Below are positions 17,767-27,116 of a stretch of DNA of 64,000 bases, piece by piece. Every line of letters starts with the position of its first letter. Position 1 is the stretch's first letter. The notes below the pieces were generated by a model, which saw only the letters and a list, made by a program, of their open reading frames with translations, ran no database searches and had not been told where the DNA came from. This DNA is from Solibacillus sp040273735 (GTDB lineage Bacteria; Bacillota; Bacilli; Bacillales_A; Planococcaceae). The stretch lies in contig NZ_JBELZM010000009.1 of assembly GCF_040273735.1 (NCBI RefSeq), forward strand, positions 1 through 64,000, given 5' to 3'. Made by a program: the position numbers and the translations under genes.

Positions 17767-18936
17767 TTAACTAACAACTAATAATCCAATTTTGTGATTA
17801 TCATCACGATGGACCACATGCTGGGCAAGACGTAATTCGCCTGAATGATCAAGCACTTCCAAACGACAATGGGCAGCATTGATCTGCAATGCCTTATACA
17901 AATCTTCTTCTGTAAAAACATCTTGTCCATTTACACGCTTAATAATTTCACCTGCAACAAGTCCCATTTTCTCTGCAGGAGAATCCGGTAAAATGCCGGC
18001 AATCATAACACCTTTATCACTGCGTACAACGGCGTAACTGTTACGGTCCTCTGAGCGACTATAATGAATGCCGATAATCGTACGGGAAATTGCCCCTAAT
18101 GCTAATGCAGCAGCACCTAGCACCGGCAGGAAATAAGCGGCCAATCCGACGATCAGCACAAATTGCCCTATCATGATAATCGAACGTCCCATTTGAGGAT
18201 ATACATTCATCGGCAGCTTTTGGCGCACCATTTGCTGGAATCCGATAATAAACGGGAAAACAATGATCGAAAACTGTTCTGCTCCGATCGTAAATTGTGG
18301 CCAATAAGGCGCAAAATTTTGAATGCCTTCACCCGGAATAATAGTAAAGACAGGTAAAATCCAAAGCTGTTTACTAAAATAGCCTATCCCATTTAATCCA
18401 CGCTTTGTTTTCTCAACAATCGGTGAAGCAAAACGGGCACCATAACGGCGAATCAGAATCCCTTCTGCCATCAGCAAGAGCCCTGTCATAATCGGAACGG
18501 TCATAACAAGTTCGTCCGTAACATTTCTTCCTGCCAGTTCAATAGTTCCGATTGTGTATGACCAATCTTGCCATTGCATCCAAACGATTCCGCAAAAAGC
18601 AATCGCCATTACAATCGCCGGCGATAATAATTGATACATATAAATGATCAAACCTACGAAACTTACAATAAATACAATTGTCAATAATTCGAGTGATACT
18701 GTTAAGCCTATTACAAGACTAAATAAGGAAATAATAACGGACAGCATAAAGCCCATCGCAAGCATATTTTTCAGCTCGGACCAGCCACCTAGTATCCGTC
18801 GGTTAAAATACCTTCGTTCGCGCTTCACTCGGCGATATCCTAAATAAACTGCGGAAATGATGGCGATATAAAACAAAGGATTTATAAAAAATCGGCCAAT
18901 CCCTTTTAAAATTTCAATCAAAACTGTTCCATCCAT
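17767..18936 (-). CDS. minJ: MinJ-type division-site protein with PDZ domain
   Basis: A 389-residue polytopic membrane protein with about eight hydrophobic segments and a C-terminal PDZ domain (GVMIAGILPDSPAEKMGL...GEIIKRVNGQDV). In B. subtilis MinJ links DivIVA to MinCD to place the septum. Length (about 397 there) and the ctpB neighbourhood agree. The start is ATG 18936, with TAGGTGAG upstream. A 36-codon N-terminal extension in frame runs into the ctpB terminator and is rejected. MinC/MinD are not in the window. Confidence 0.85.
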   Translation of the reverse strand: MDGTVLIEILKGIGRFFINPLFYIAIISAVYLGYRRVKRERRYFNRRILGGWSELKNMLAMGFMLSVIISLFSLVIGLTVSLELLTIVFIVSFVGLIIYMYQLLSPAIVMAIAFCGIVWMQWQDWSYTIGTIELAGRNVTDELVMTVPIMTGLLLMAEGILIRRYGARFASPIVEKTKRGLNGIGYFSKQLWILPVFTIIPGEGIQNFAPYWPQFTIGAEQFSIIVFPFIIGFQQMVRQKLPMNVYPQMGRSIIMIGQFVLIVGLAAYFLPVLGAAALALGAISRTIIGIHYSRSEDRNSYAVVRSDKGVMIAGILPDSPAEKMGLVAGEIIKRVNGQDVFTEEDLYKALQINAAHCRLEVLDHSGELRLAQHVVHRDDNHKIGLLVVS

Positions 18937-19011
18937 ATTCTCACCTACCGTACGAATAATTGTACCAAATCCTTTACGGAATGCGTAGTCCCATTTGTAC
19001 CGGAAATGAAA

Positions 19012-19048
19012 TAAAGGCGTTGTCGAACTTGTATAATTCGACAACGCC
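19012..19048 (-). terminator. ctpB terminator
   Basis: A perfect 12-bp stem GGCGTTGTCGAA / TTCGACAACGCC (19016-19027 and 19037-19048) is followed on the minus strand by TTTATTT. Confidence 0.85.
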
Positions 19049-19120
19049 CTCTTTATTAAAATTGCTTTATAAAGGATTCACCATCTTACTCGGGTATTGA
19101 TTTACAAATGAAATAGTCCA

Positions 19121-20548
19121 TCACTCAAACTGATGCATAATATAACTGATCGCCATCTGCAGCTGCATATCATTTACTTTTGACTGTTTGAATGTTTGCA
19201 GTTCTTTCGTTAATTCATGGAAAAATACTTCATCCATATATTTTCCTTCTGCAATATCATGCTTTTTTCTGAAGCTTTCTACTTCCTGTGCTGTATCCTC
19301 ATCAAAGAATCCGTCTGTCCGGCTGATAGCATAGCCCAGTTCACTTAAAATACGCTGGCTGTAGGCAACTTCTTCACTGTATTCTCCCTCTTCATAGCGC
19401 CCTTTCAGTATTTTTGTTTCTACACTGTAAAGAGGATGCTGCGTCACTTCCACATCCGGTTCAATCCCGACATCATGGATCCACTTTTTAGAAGGTGTAA
19501 GCCATTTATTCGTCGATAATTTTACTTCTCCGCCATTTTGAAGATCCCATGTTTGCTGAACCGTTCCTTTACCGAAGCTCGTCACCCCAATAATGACCGA
19601 ACGTTTCCAGTCCTGCAGGGCACCCGCAAACACTTCACTAGCTGACGCGCTTCCTTCATTTTGGATAAGTGTTAAAGGCGTGTCACGCAGCCAATTTGCA
19701 TAAGGCTGGAACTGTTCCACTTCCTTTGTTTTCAGTGGCTCTGTTACACCATCATGATTTTGCATATACGCAAAGATTTTTTCCTTTTGCTCGAACATGC
19801 TCATCATTTGGGCAACACTATGTAAATAGCCACCTGGATTGTCCCTCACATCAATGATTAATCCTTCTACTTCCTCCTTAATTACCCCATCAAGAGCTTG
19901 TTTCCATTCTTCTGCTGTTTTTTCACCAAATAGATTGATCGTTATATAGCCGAGTTTTTTCCCTTCTACTTCGAGAACTTCAGCTTCCACCGTATCATTT
20001 TTCAAACGTTCTCTTTTCATGACTAACTTTAAATGCTGGTCCAGTTCCGGTCGGTAAATGACAAGTTCAACTGCTTCCCCTTCCTTGCCATACATCAACT
20101 TACGAACTTCCCCCATAGATTTTCCGTCAAGTCGTACTTCATTAATTTGTATAATCTCATCCAATGGTCGAATACCCGCTTTTTCTGCAGGCGATGCTTT
20201 AATAGGGGCCACGACAATAATCTTGCCATTCGCTTCTGCCAACTCAACACCAATTCCGATTCGTTCACTTGCGAGCGTTTGTTTATGTAATGCTGCTTCT
20301 TGTTCCGAATAATACGTACTGTAGGGGTCATTTATTGCATTTGCCATACCTCTCAGTGCACCTTCCACCAATTTTTCAGAGTTGATATCATAAACTGATT
20401 CGCTCGTAATTAACTGATGCAGTTCATTGACTACTGCAAAATCTGCCTGTTCCTCTTGTGGCTGTGCCTTGATTTTCATAACACCATAAACAATTATACC
20501 GATGCATACCATCACAACTACTAATAAAAAAATCCGACTTTTCCGCAC
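19121..20548 (-). CDS. ctpB: S41-family carboxy-terminal processing protease CtpB
   Basis: A 475-residue protease: an N-terminal membrane anchor (about 6-25), a PDZ domain (around 95-175), the S41 catalytic core and a C-terminal peptidoglycan-binding-like region (after about 395). The catalytic Ser is in EGSASASEVFAG and the Lys in SFGKGTVQQ. In B. subtilis CtpB cleaves SpoIVFA during sigma-K activation in sporulation, so a similar role is inferred here. The start is GTG 20548 with GGAGGAG upstream. It sits just upstream of minJ, as in B. subtilis. Confidence 0.92.
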   Translation of the reverse strand: MRKSRIFLLVVVMVCIGIIVYGVMKIKAQPQEEQADFAVVNELHQLITSESVYDINSEKLVEGALRGMANAINDPYSTYYSEQEAALHKQTLASERIGIGVELAEANGKIIVVAPIKASPAEKAGIRPLDEIIQINEVRLDGKSMGEVRKLMYGKEGEAVELVIYRPELDQHLKLVMKRERLKNDTVEAEVLEVEGKKLGYITINLFGEKTAEEWKQALDGVIKEEVEGLIIDVRDNPGGYLHSVAQMMSMFEQKEKIFAYMQNHDGVTEPLKTKEVEQFQPYANWLRDTPLTLIQNEGSASASEVFAGALQDWKRSVIIGVTSFGKGTVQQTWDLQNGGEVKLSTNKWLTPSKKWIHDVGIEPDVEVTQHPLYSVETKILKGRYEEGEYSEEVAYSQRILSELGYAISRTDGFFDEDTAQEVESFRKKHDIAEGKYMDEVFFHELTKELQTFKQSKVNDMQLQMAISYIMHQFE

Positions 20549-20665
20549 GAATTCTCCTCCGTTCCATAAAATTTATGAAGCGAATGAAAGTTTCATACTT
20601 ATAAAGTCGAATTTATACGTCACAAAATGAAGAATTTAAGATGGCGGTCTGTGCATTCCCCATGC

Positions 20666-21238
20666 TTAATCAAGTTGTTTCACATTTTCCCGCAATGAAT
20701 CCAAATCCAGCGGGCCAATGATTTGCTTTTGTATTTTCCCTGCTGAATCAATCATGTATGTTGTCGGCATTGTCAAAATTTCATATTGATAGGCGACTGC
20801 TTCTGTTTGTTCCAGTACGATCGGGAAGGTGATATCATAGCTTTTTAAAAACTGCTCCACACGCTCCAGCTTTTCATTTGCATACGTCATATTGACACCG
20901 ACAATTTCAACATTATCTTCTTTACGGTATTTTTCGTAGTATTTTTGCATATGCGGCATTTCCGCTTCACAAGGCGGACACCATGTTGCCCAGAAATTCA
21001 GTACGACCCGCTTCCCTCTCAGCTCCGAAAGTGTCAGCGGCTCGCCTTTTAAATTATATAATGTGAAATCCGGTGCAAATTGACCTTTTTCGAGGCCTAC
21101 TTCTTCGCCCAGTTCAACTTCTTTCCCTAATGCATTTTCGTTGATTGCAGTACTTTGATTGATTTCAGCTTTTATATAAGCGCCAAGCATTGTGATGACC
21201 AGCACTAAAATAATACCGATTCCAATATTTTTTTTCAT
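20666..21238 (-). CDS. TlpA/ResA-like membrane-anchored thiol-disulfide oxidoreductase
   Basis: A 191-residue extracytoplasmic thioredoxin-fold protein. It has an N-terminal membrane anchor (about 5-24), then QFAPDFTLYNLKGEPLTLSEL, the active-site motif WATWCPPCEAEMP and the cis-Pro loop TMPTTYMID. This matches ResA/StoA/YneN-type reductants used in cytochrome c maturation or spore cortex formation; which one cannot be decided. The start is ATG 21238 (GGGG 8 nt upstream). Upstream in-frame starts at 21244 and 21247 lie too near that site. Confidence 0.88.
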   Translation of the reverse strand: MKKNIGIGIILVLVITMLGAYIKAEINQSTAINENALGKEVELGEEVGLEKGQFAPDFTLYNLKGEPLTLSELRGKRVVLNFWATWCPPCEAEMPHMQKYYEKYRKEDNVEIVGVNMTYANEKLERVEQFLKSYDITFPIVLEQTEAVAYQYEILTMPTTYMIDSAGKIQKQIIGPLDLDSLRENVKQLD

Positions 21239-21482
21239 CAACATCACCCCGCCGTTTCTTCTTACTAGTACATTATCATAACTTTCAGGTAATTATTCAA
21301 ACTAGATAAATTTCTTTTGAATAGTCAACGATTGAATGACCATAAATAATACAAATTTGCTTTTATCCAATTTGTTTATTTATTTTAAAAAACGGGTATT
21401 TATAACATATATATTTTGTTCTAAATACATAGTCCCGATATATGGTCCCATTACAATTTATAAACATATTTTAGACGATTGA
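21239..21482. other. Intergenic region between thioredoxin gene and PilZ remnant
   Basis: AT-rich and without a supported gene. It should hold divergent promoters for the TlpA-like gene and the PilZ/GGDEF unit, but no clear pair was recognised. Confidence 0.4.
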
Positions 21483-21845
21483 ATCCTGAATCGTAAACCG
21501 GTCCAATTAAGTAAAACGCCTATTTTAATTAAGAATATAAGACTTGGGGGTTTGAACATATTATCAAATTTAAAACTTCCCATCAATATGGATATGAAAT
21601 TTCATATTAGTTTCACCCTTCTGGACTAAGAATTTGAATTAAATGGCGAATTAAAATGGATAAATGAACAGTTTGCGCAAGTCTATTCTTACGGAGTGCC
21701 TAGAAAAATGAATCAATTGACGGAAAATCGATTAGCTTCTATTATAAATAAATTAAGTACCATATTTAGGAATAATGATGAAATTCCAAACACTGAATTT
21801 ATCTATGAAGATGCCCATACTTACTTCAGAAGAAATAAATTTTAG
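21483..21845 (+). pseudogene. PilZ-domain gene with an in-frame stop codon
   Basis: One frame from 21483 to the TAG at 21843-21845 is broken only by TAA at 21627-21629. It reads as the C-terminal part of a PilZ domain: PILIKNIRLGGLNILS (like the DxSxxG strand region), LPINMDMKFHISF, then after the stop FELNGELKWINE...YSYGV. It parallels the intact PilZ protein at 46017-46394 (IIDVSPHGMKMFSS, LELEF, IGDIVWKKK, FQYGL). A CAA to TAA change would explain the break. No N-terminal start or RxxxR motif was found upstream, so the 5' part may be lost too. It ends 22 bp before the GGDEF gene. A short downstream product from ATG 21708 is possible. Confidence 0.6.
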
Positions 21846-21867
21846 TCCAGTTAAAACAAGGGGAACT

Positions 21868-23571
21868 TTTATGGAGAAATTTTATAAAGAAGTTTTAATG
21901 AACGGTATTAAAGATATGGTCTTTATACTTAAAGTTGTAAACGATGATTTTCGTTTTCAGTTTATTAATACCGCTGCAATGGAGCGTTTAAATTTGTCTA
22001 AGCGAATTGTTGGCTCAAGCATTATGGATATTGAACCAAAGGAAAAAGCAAAATTTTTATATAATCAATACAGCAAAGTTGTTGAAATTCAAAATAGCTA
22101 TACTTATGAAGATGTTTACGAGGAGAATGGTAAAAAGTATTATGCTGAAACTGTTTTAAGCCCCTTTTTTGATGAAAAAGGTACAGTTGATCAAATCATA
22201 GCAGTTGTACGAGATATTACACATGAAAGGAATACTTTTACAAATGCAATGGAAATGTTAAATGAACTGGCTGAAAGTAATGAGCGGTATCATTCTTTGT
22301 TTTTCCATAATACAGATGGTATTTTCATTTTAGATAAAATGGGTTTTATTTCAGATGGCAATGAAGCGAGTGAACATATTACCGGATATGAAATAAGAGA
22401 GTTATTTGGAAAATCACTTAAAGAGATAATAGACAAAGAAGATACAGGCAACTTTGATAATCTGATAAACGAAGCGGTTAAAGGAACTAATCAAAGTGGA
22501 AATTTACTCTTTAACAATAAAAATGGCGAGCAAGTTAACATCATTTTTAAAATCATCCCACTATTCATCGATGAGAAAATCATTGGATTATACGGAATTT
22601 TGAAAGATGTCACTGAACAGATACAAAGCATTAACAAGCTGGAAGAAAGTGAAAAAAGTTTTCGCATTATTGCAGAGAATGCCCATGACTTAATTACACT
22701 TATTAACAAAGACGGAGAAATTACATATGTTTCTCCATCTTATAAAAATATCTTAGGTTACTACCAGCAAGAATATCTTAATAAAAGTTTCCTTCATAAT
22801 GTCCATACAGATGATCAAGAACGCTTCTTGGAAATTGTCCAAAATTCGATCAGTTCAGGTGAACCTTTTACTATTCAATTCAGACAAAAAAATGCTGAAG
22901 GACATATGATTTGGTGTGAATCCATCGGAAACCCTGTATTCAACCATAACAATAACTTTCAGCATCTGGTCGTACTCACTAGAGACATAACCTTAAGAAG
23001 AGAATATGAAGCCAAATTGAAATATTTTGCTTATCACGATAGTTTAACAAATCTTCCAAATCGATTATTTTTTAAAGAACAATTTGCCTTGGCAAAAGAG
23101 CAATTTCTAACTAGTAATACCCCTCTTGCTCTAATACTTTTAGATATTGATTATTTTAAACTGATTAACGATACTTATGGTCATGACACAGGAGATGCGG
23201 TTATTAAAGAATTTGGTTCTCGTATTAAATCAACTATCCGTGATCATGACATGGTGGCAAGATTAGGCGGAGATGAGTTCGTAATTCTACTCTCAAACAT
23301 TCAAAGCTCTAACAATGCTATAGAAATTGCAGAAAGAATCAACGATACTATCCAGCTTCCATGGAAACTGAACGGTCATACCTTAACGGTTACAACAAGC
23401 ATGGGAATCGCAACGGCACCTAGTCAATTAATTTTTACTGAATCCAGTTTAATGAAAAAAGCTGATATTGCTTTATACGAGGCTAAAAAAAGCGGGAAAA
23501 ATTGCTATAAATTATATAACGATAACTGTCCCACTCCTTCTTCATACACAAATAAAAAGACCAAACTTTAA
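21868..23571 (+). CDS. PAS-PAS-PAS-GGDEF diguanylate cyclase
   Basis: A 567-residue signalling protein that should make cyclic di-GMP. Three PAS-like domains lie at about 8-120, 135-250 and 260-380, each followed by a PAC-like RDIT/KDVT motif. The GGDEF domain (about 395-555) contains LGGDEF with an intact active site and the inhibitory I-site RDHD five residues before it. No membrane segment is visible, so it is probably cytosolic and senses a small ligand or redox state. Start: ATG 21868 has AAGGGG 7 nt upstream. An in-frame ATG at 21775 would overlap the PilZ remnant and has no such site. It lies alone, followed by a terminator that overlaps its stop. Confidence 0.88.
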   Translation, partial: FMEKFYKEVLMNGIKDMVFILKVVNDDFRFQFINTAAMERLNLSKRIVGSSIMDIEPKEKAKFLYNQYSKVVEIQNSYTYEDVYEENGKKYYAETVLSPFFDEKGTVDQIIAVVRDITHERNTFTNAMEMLNELAESNERYHSLFFHNTDGIFILDKMGFISDGNEASEHITGYEIRELFGKSLKEIIDKEDTGNFDNLINEAVKGTNQSGNLLFNNKNGEQVNIIFKIIPLFIDEKIIGLYGILKDVTEQIQSINKLEESEKSFRIIAENAHDLITLINKDGEITYVSPSYKNILGYYQQEYLNKSFLHNVHTDDQERFLEIVQNSISSGEPFTIQFRQKNAEGHMIWCESIGNPVFNHNNNFQHLVVLTRDITLRREYEAKLKYFAYHDSLTNLPNRLFFKEQFALAKEQFLTSNTPLALILLDIDYFKLINDTYGHDTGDAVIKEFGSRIKSTIRDHDMVARLGGDEFVILLSNIQSSNNAIEIAERINDTIQLPWKLNGHTLTVTTSMGIATAPSQLIFTESSLMKKADIALYEAKKSGKNCYKLYNDNCPTPSSYTNKKTKL

Positions 23572-23590
23572 TTAAAGTTTGGTCTTTTCT
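23553..23590. terminator. Bidirectional terminator of the GGDEF and M23 genes
   Basis: A perfect palindrome, AAAAGACCAAACTTTAA and its complement (23555-23571 and 23572-23588), has a T run on both strands and overlaps the GGDEF stop codon. Confidence 0.85.
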
Positions 23591-23595
23591 CTATG

Positions 23596-24906
23596 TTACA
23601 GTGAAATATAATTTAATGGGTTAACGGCGTTTGAACGACTGCCGTTCCATTCACCGACATGAATCTCAAAGTGTACATGAGGTCCTGTTGAGTTACCTGA
23701 ATTCCCAAGTCGTGCAATTTGCTGACCTTTTGAAACAGATGCTCCAACACTCGTATTAAATCCGCTTAAATGGGCATACGTTGTTGTGAATAATTGTCCT
23801 TCAATTGAGTGAGTAACCATGACAACATTACCGTAACCATTCATCGAACCAACATACGAAACAACACCATCCGCTGCTGAAACAACCGGTGTGCCGATTG
23901 AGTTGGCAATATCAATTCCTAAGTGATTCTTACTTCCGATCGGACCAATATCACGTCCGCCGAACCCTGATGTAAAACGGCCCGCTGCAGGTCTTGTCCA
24001 ATTTCCTGCCGAAACAACCGGCAAGTTTCCGGAACTTACAGCACTATTGCTACTGCTACTGCTGCTGTTTTGTTTTTTCTTTTTAGCTGCCGCAGCTTCC
24101 AATGCCTTTTGACGGGCAACTTCAGCTAATCGGCGCTGTTCTTTAAGAAACTTCTCTTCCAGCTCTTTACTTAATTCTACTTTATCATCATATTCAGCTT
24201 TAAGTTCTGTTTTCTCAGTTCGTAATTTCGCTTCTTCTTTTTCAAGCTCTGCTACTAACCGTTTCTTTTCTTTCTTTTGTTTATTTAATGAAGCCATCAA
24301 ACTCTTTAATTCTGCTTTATTGGCTTCAAGATTTTCTTTCTTCTTCACAAGTTCCAGCTTTTGAACTTCAAGCTTTTCCTGGTCTTCTTTTTGCTCTTGC
24401 ATAATTTGACGGTCAGCGTCCATAAGTGTGCTTACAGCAGAAAAACGATCGATGAAGTCTACGAAACTATTTGCTCCAAGCAGGACGTCAAGATAGCTTA
24501 CTGTACCTGATGACTGAATCGCGCGAGCACGTTCACGCAATAGCTCATTACGCTGTTCGATTTTCTCTTTTAATTCTGCAATTTCATCTTCTAAAATAGA
24601 AATCTCTTCGTTTGCAATTTCAATATCCAATTCGACAACGGCAATATTATGATTCGTTTCATTAATTTCTGCACCTAGTTGCTCCAGCTGCGAAATGATT
24701 TTTTGCTGTCTGTTTTGATTTGTTTGAATCTCATTTGTTTTTTGTTCAAGTGATTTATTTATTGATTTTTTTTCTGCTTCGAGTTGACTGCGCTCTTTTT
24801 TCAGTTCACTTAATGATGCTGCAGATGCTGCCGGTATTTGAACAAATAGCACTAGCGCAAGTATTGCTGCAATGGTTTTAAATGAACGCGTCGTTAGCTT
24901 CTTCAA
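23596..24906 (-). CDS. Coiled-coil M23 (LytM) peptidoglycan hydrolase or EnvC-type activator
   Basis: A 436-residue exported protein: signal peptide (about 1-29), two long coiled coils (about 32-125 and 165-275), a Ser-rich linker and an M23 domain (about 310-436). The zinc ligands are intact (NHLGID and GPHVHFEIH), so it may be an active endopeptidase, unlike E. coli EnvC. It lies 122 bp downstream of ftsX on the same strand. In B. subtilis FtsEX activates CwlO, which has a coiled coil but an NlpC/P60 domain. Here the coiled-coil LytM protein is the obvious candidate partner, as in pathways where FtsX binds a coiled coil. A terminator follows. Confidence 0.9.
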   Translation of the reverse strand: MKKLTTRSFKTIAAILALVLFVQIPAASAASLSELKKERSQLEAEKKSINKSLEQKTNEIQTNQNRQQKIISQLEQLGAEINETNHNIAVVELDIEIANEEISILEDEIAELKEKIEQRNELLRERARAIQSSGTVSYLDVLLGANSFVDFIDRFSAVSTLMDADRQIMQEQKEDQEKLEVQKLELVKKKENLEANKAELKSLMASLNKQKKEKKRLVAELEKEEAKLRTEKTELKAEYDDKVELSKELEEKFLKEQRRLAEVARQKALEAAAAKKKKQNSSSSSSNSAVSSGNLPVVSAGNWTRPAAGRFTSGFGGRDIGPIGSKNHLGIDIANSIGTPVVSAADGVVSYVGSMNGYGNVVMVTHSIEGQLFTTTYAHLSGFNTSVGASVSKGQQIARLGNSGNSTGPHVHFEIHVGEWNGSRSNAVNPLNYISL

Positions 24907-24935
24907 AAACTTTTCCCCCTAAATGCATCGGTAAT

Positions 24936-24967
24936 AGTGGCTCTTTTTGTCTCAAAAACGAGCCACT
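24936..24967. other. Strong hairpin between ftsX and the M23 gene
   Basis: AGTGGCTC and GAGCCACT enclose a further T5G/CA5 pairing around a 3-nt loop, about 14 bp with one bulge. No T run follows on either strand, so a simple intrinsic terminator is unlikely. It may mark RNA processing or tune expression between the two genes. Confidence 0.55.
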
Positions 24968-25028
24968 TCCCACTATTTTCGTCATTGTCAAATCTGCCTT
25001 GGCAATGTGTGACAGTCGCTGAAAGAAG

Positions 25029-25925
25029 TTATACTTTTAAAAACTTACGAACTGACATGAAACTTCCCCATATACCGATGAACATCCCGATGAAAATAAT
25101 TAATGCGTTCACCTGGTACATAAGCGGTGTTACTTCTAATAATTGGAACAACTCCCCTTTTAATCGAGGTGCCAATAAATCATAAATATTGTAATAAGCA
25201 ATTGTAACGGCTGCGACCGGAATAATCGATCCAATCAAACCAAGCCACATTCCTTCCAATACAAATGGAATGCGGACGAAAGAATTTGTAGCCCCTACAA
25301 GCTTCATAATTTCGATTTCATCTTTACGTGCAATAATCGTAATGCGAATTGTATTAGAGATTAAGAACATTGCTGTAAACAGCAGTCCTAAAATTAATAC
25401 GAGTCCTACATTACGAGCGATTTCTAAGAAGTTAAATAGTTTTTCTACTTTACCCTCGCCATATTTTACTTCAAAAGTATTGTCTAAGCTATCAATCTGC
25501 TTTGCGACATCAGCTGTTTTCAAAGGATCGACCGCTTTAACATACATCACATTATATAACGGGTTGTTCTGTTCGAATAAACTTAGTTCATCGCCAAAAT
25601 CTTTGATTAACTTACTTAATTCTTGTTCTTTTGAAGAATATGTAACTTCCTCGACATCCGGCATATTATGAATCTCGTCAAGAAGCTGTTCTTCTGCCAG
25701 TTTTGCTTCTTCCGCTTCCGGAATAATATCGATCATGACGCGGATTTCAACATCGTTTTCCAAATCGGACGCGACTTTGTTTAAATTCATCATAATCGCA
25801 GCAAATACACCGACCAATAATAATGTGACCGTTACAGCACTGATTGAAGCGATTGTCATCCAGCTGTTACGGCCTAATGATTTAAAACTCTCACGGAAAT
25901 GACGGGCAATTGTTCTAGTTTTCAT
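25029..25925 (-). CDS. ftsX: FtsX, permease-like subunit of FtsEX
   Basis: A 298-residue membrane protein of the FtsX/ABC3 type. It has an N-terminal cytoplasmic tail with SFKSLGRNSWMT, a first helix, a long extracellular loop (about 65-165), then three helices and a short C-terminal tail. FtsEX transmits ATP hydrolysis to cell-wall hydrolases. The start is ATG 25925 with GGAGGTGA 8 nt upstream; an 11-residue extension in the same frame is rejected. It overlaps the end of ftsE by 11 bp, so translation is coupled. Confidence 0.93.
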   Translation of the reverse strand: MKTRTIARHFRESFKSLGRNSWMTIASISAVTVTLLLVGVFAAIMMNLNKVASDLENDVEIRVMIDIIPEAEEAKLAEEQLLDEIHNMPDVEEVTYSSKEQELSKLIKDFGDELSLFEQNNPLYNVMYVKAVDPLKTADVAKQIDSLDNTFEVKYGEGKVEKLFNFLEIARNVGLVLILGLLFTAMFLISNTIRITIIARKDEIEIMKLVGATNSFVRIPFVLEGMWLGLIGSIIPVAAVTIAYYNIYDLLAPRLKGELFQLLEVTPLMYQVNALIIFIGMFIGIWGSFMSVRKFLKV

Positions 25926-26601
25926 AGCCGTAGTCACCTCCGTACTCATCACGGACAATCATTCCGCCTTCAATGGCAATAACTCTTTTACGCACAGTAT
26001 TTACGATTTCACGGTTATGTGTTGCCATCAAAATCGTCGTACCTTGGCGATTGATTTCCTCGAAAATATTCATAATTTCCCACGAAGTTTCAGGGTCTAA
26101 ATTTCCTGTAGGCTCGTCCGCAATCATCACTTTTGGACGGTTCACAATCGAGCGGGCAATTGCAACGCGTTGCTGTTCTCCACCTGACAGCTCATTCGGC
26201 AGCATTCGCACTTTATGCTTTAAGCCTACCAGTTCGAGTACTTCCATTACCCGTTTACGGATGACACTTGGCTGTTCTTCAATTACTTCCATCGCGAACG
26301 CTACATTTTCATACACTGTTAAGCGCGGCAATAATTTAAAGTCCTGGAAGACAACACCAAGATGACGGCGCAAATGAGGTACACGACTATTTTTTAGCGT
26401 TCTCAAATTAATGCCATTGATGATCACATCGCCGGAAGTCGGTTTTTCTTCACGGTACATCAACTTAATGAATGTCGATTTACCTGCTCCACTCGGGCCA
26501 ACTATATATACAAATTCGCCCTTTTTTATATGAACCGTAATCCCGTTTGCGGCGACGACCCCATTAGGATACTTCTTCACTACATTATTCATTTCAATCA
26601 T
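25915..26601 (-). CDS. ftsE: FtsE, ATPase subunit of FtsEX
   Basis: A 228-residue ABC ATPase with Walker A GPSGAGKS, Q-loop VFQDF, signature LSGGEQQR, Walker B VMIADEP and H-loop ATHN. The N-terminal MIEMNNVVKKYPNGVVA is typical of FtsE. It is the first gene of the ftsE-ftsX unit and carries an extended -10 promoter about 55 bp upstream. Confidence 0.96.
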   Translation of the reverse strand: MIEMNNVVKKYPNGVVAANGITVHIKKGEFVYIVGPSGAGKSTFIKLMYREEKPTSGDVIINGINLRTLKNSRVPHLRRHLGVVFQDFKLLPRLTVYENVAFAMEVIEEQPSVIRKRVMEVLELVGLKHKVRMLPNELSGGEQQRVAIARSIVNRPKVMIADEPTGNLDPETSWEIMNIFEEINRQGTTILMATHNREIVNTVRKRVIAIEGGMIVRDEYGGDYGYEN

Positions 26602-26653
26602 TCACGAAACCACCTAAGCTCAATTTCTAGTATTTTAAATTTTAGTCTTACCC

Positions 26654-26662
26654 ATTATAGCA
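26654..26662 (-). promoter_or_regulatory. Extended -10 promoter of ftsEX
   Basis: Read on the minus strand it is TGCTATAAT, an extended -10 element (TGnTATAAT), about 55 bp before the ftsE start. No good -35 box is present, which fits extended -10 promoters. Confidence 0.5.
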
Positions 26663-27008
26663 TTTTCAAGCTCAAATTTTATTACATTTTCTTTTCAATG
26701 TAAGCCCCGCCTCGTTTCCAAGCTCTCTGCACCGCCATGACAACATTACAAAAAATCATTTGTTGCTAAATTTTCATAGAAATACACTTATTTTTTGGTT
26801 TTCGTAATGTGTTTGTTAAATTATGAAATGTTCTTAATATAATAAAATACTCTACACTATTTTTAATTATTCGACGTTTTCAGTGAAAACCCTTCTCAAC
26901 ATTTGGATTATTATAGTACTTTTAGGGGGTTTTTTAGAAAGAGTATTTTTCCATGTAGGAATACGGCAATTTATGACTTTTTATTGGGGTTTTGGCGGAA
27001 AACAAAAA
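26663..27008. other. Intergenic region between yvlB and ftsE
   Basis: About 345 bp of AT-rich sequence with no supported gene, RNA or repeat. Confidence 0.4.
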
Positions 27009-27055
27009 TAAAAGGCATCCAAATTCTCTGTGAGAAGATGGATGCCTGATTTTAT
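27009..27055 (-). terminator. yvlB terminator
   Basis: The stem AGGCATCC / GGATGCCT with a longer loop is followed on the minus strand by TTTTATTTTTG, downstream of the yvlB stop. Confidence 0.75.
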
Positions 27056-27116
27056 ATAGGAGTTTGTTGCTGCTTTAGCAAATCGAACCCCAAAAAGCTG
27101 TATTTAAATCCTATGC

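Noticed and set aside
21775..21867. Longer GGDEF protein starting at ATG 21775
   Set aside because: It would overlap the PilZ remnant and lacks a ribosome-binding site, whereas ATG 21868 has AAGGGG.
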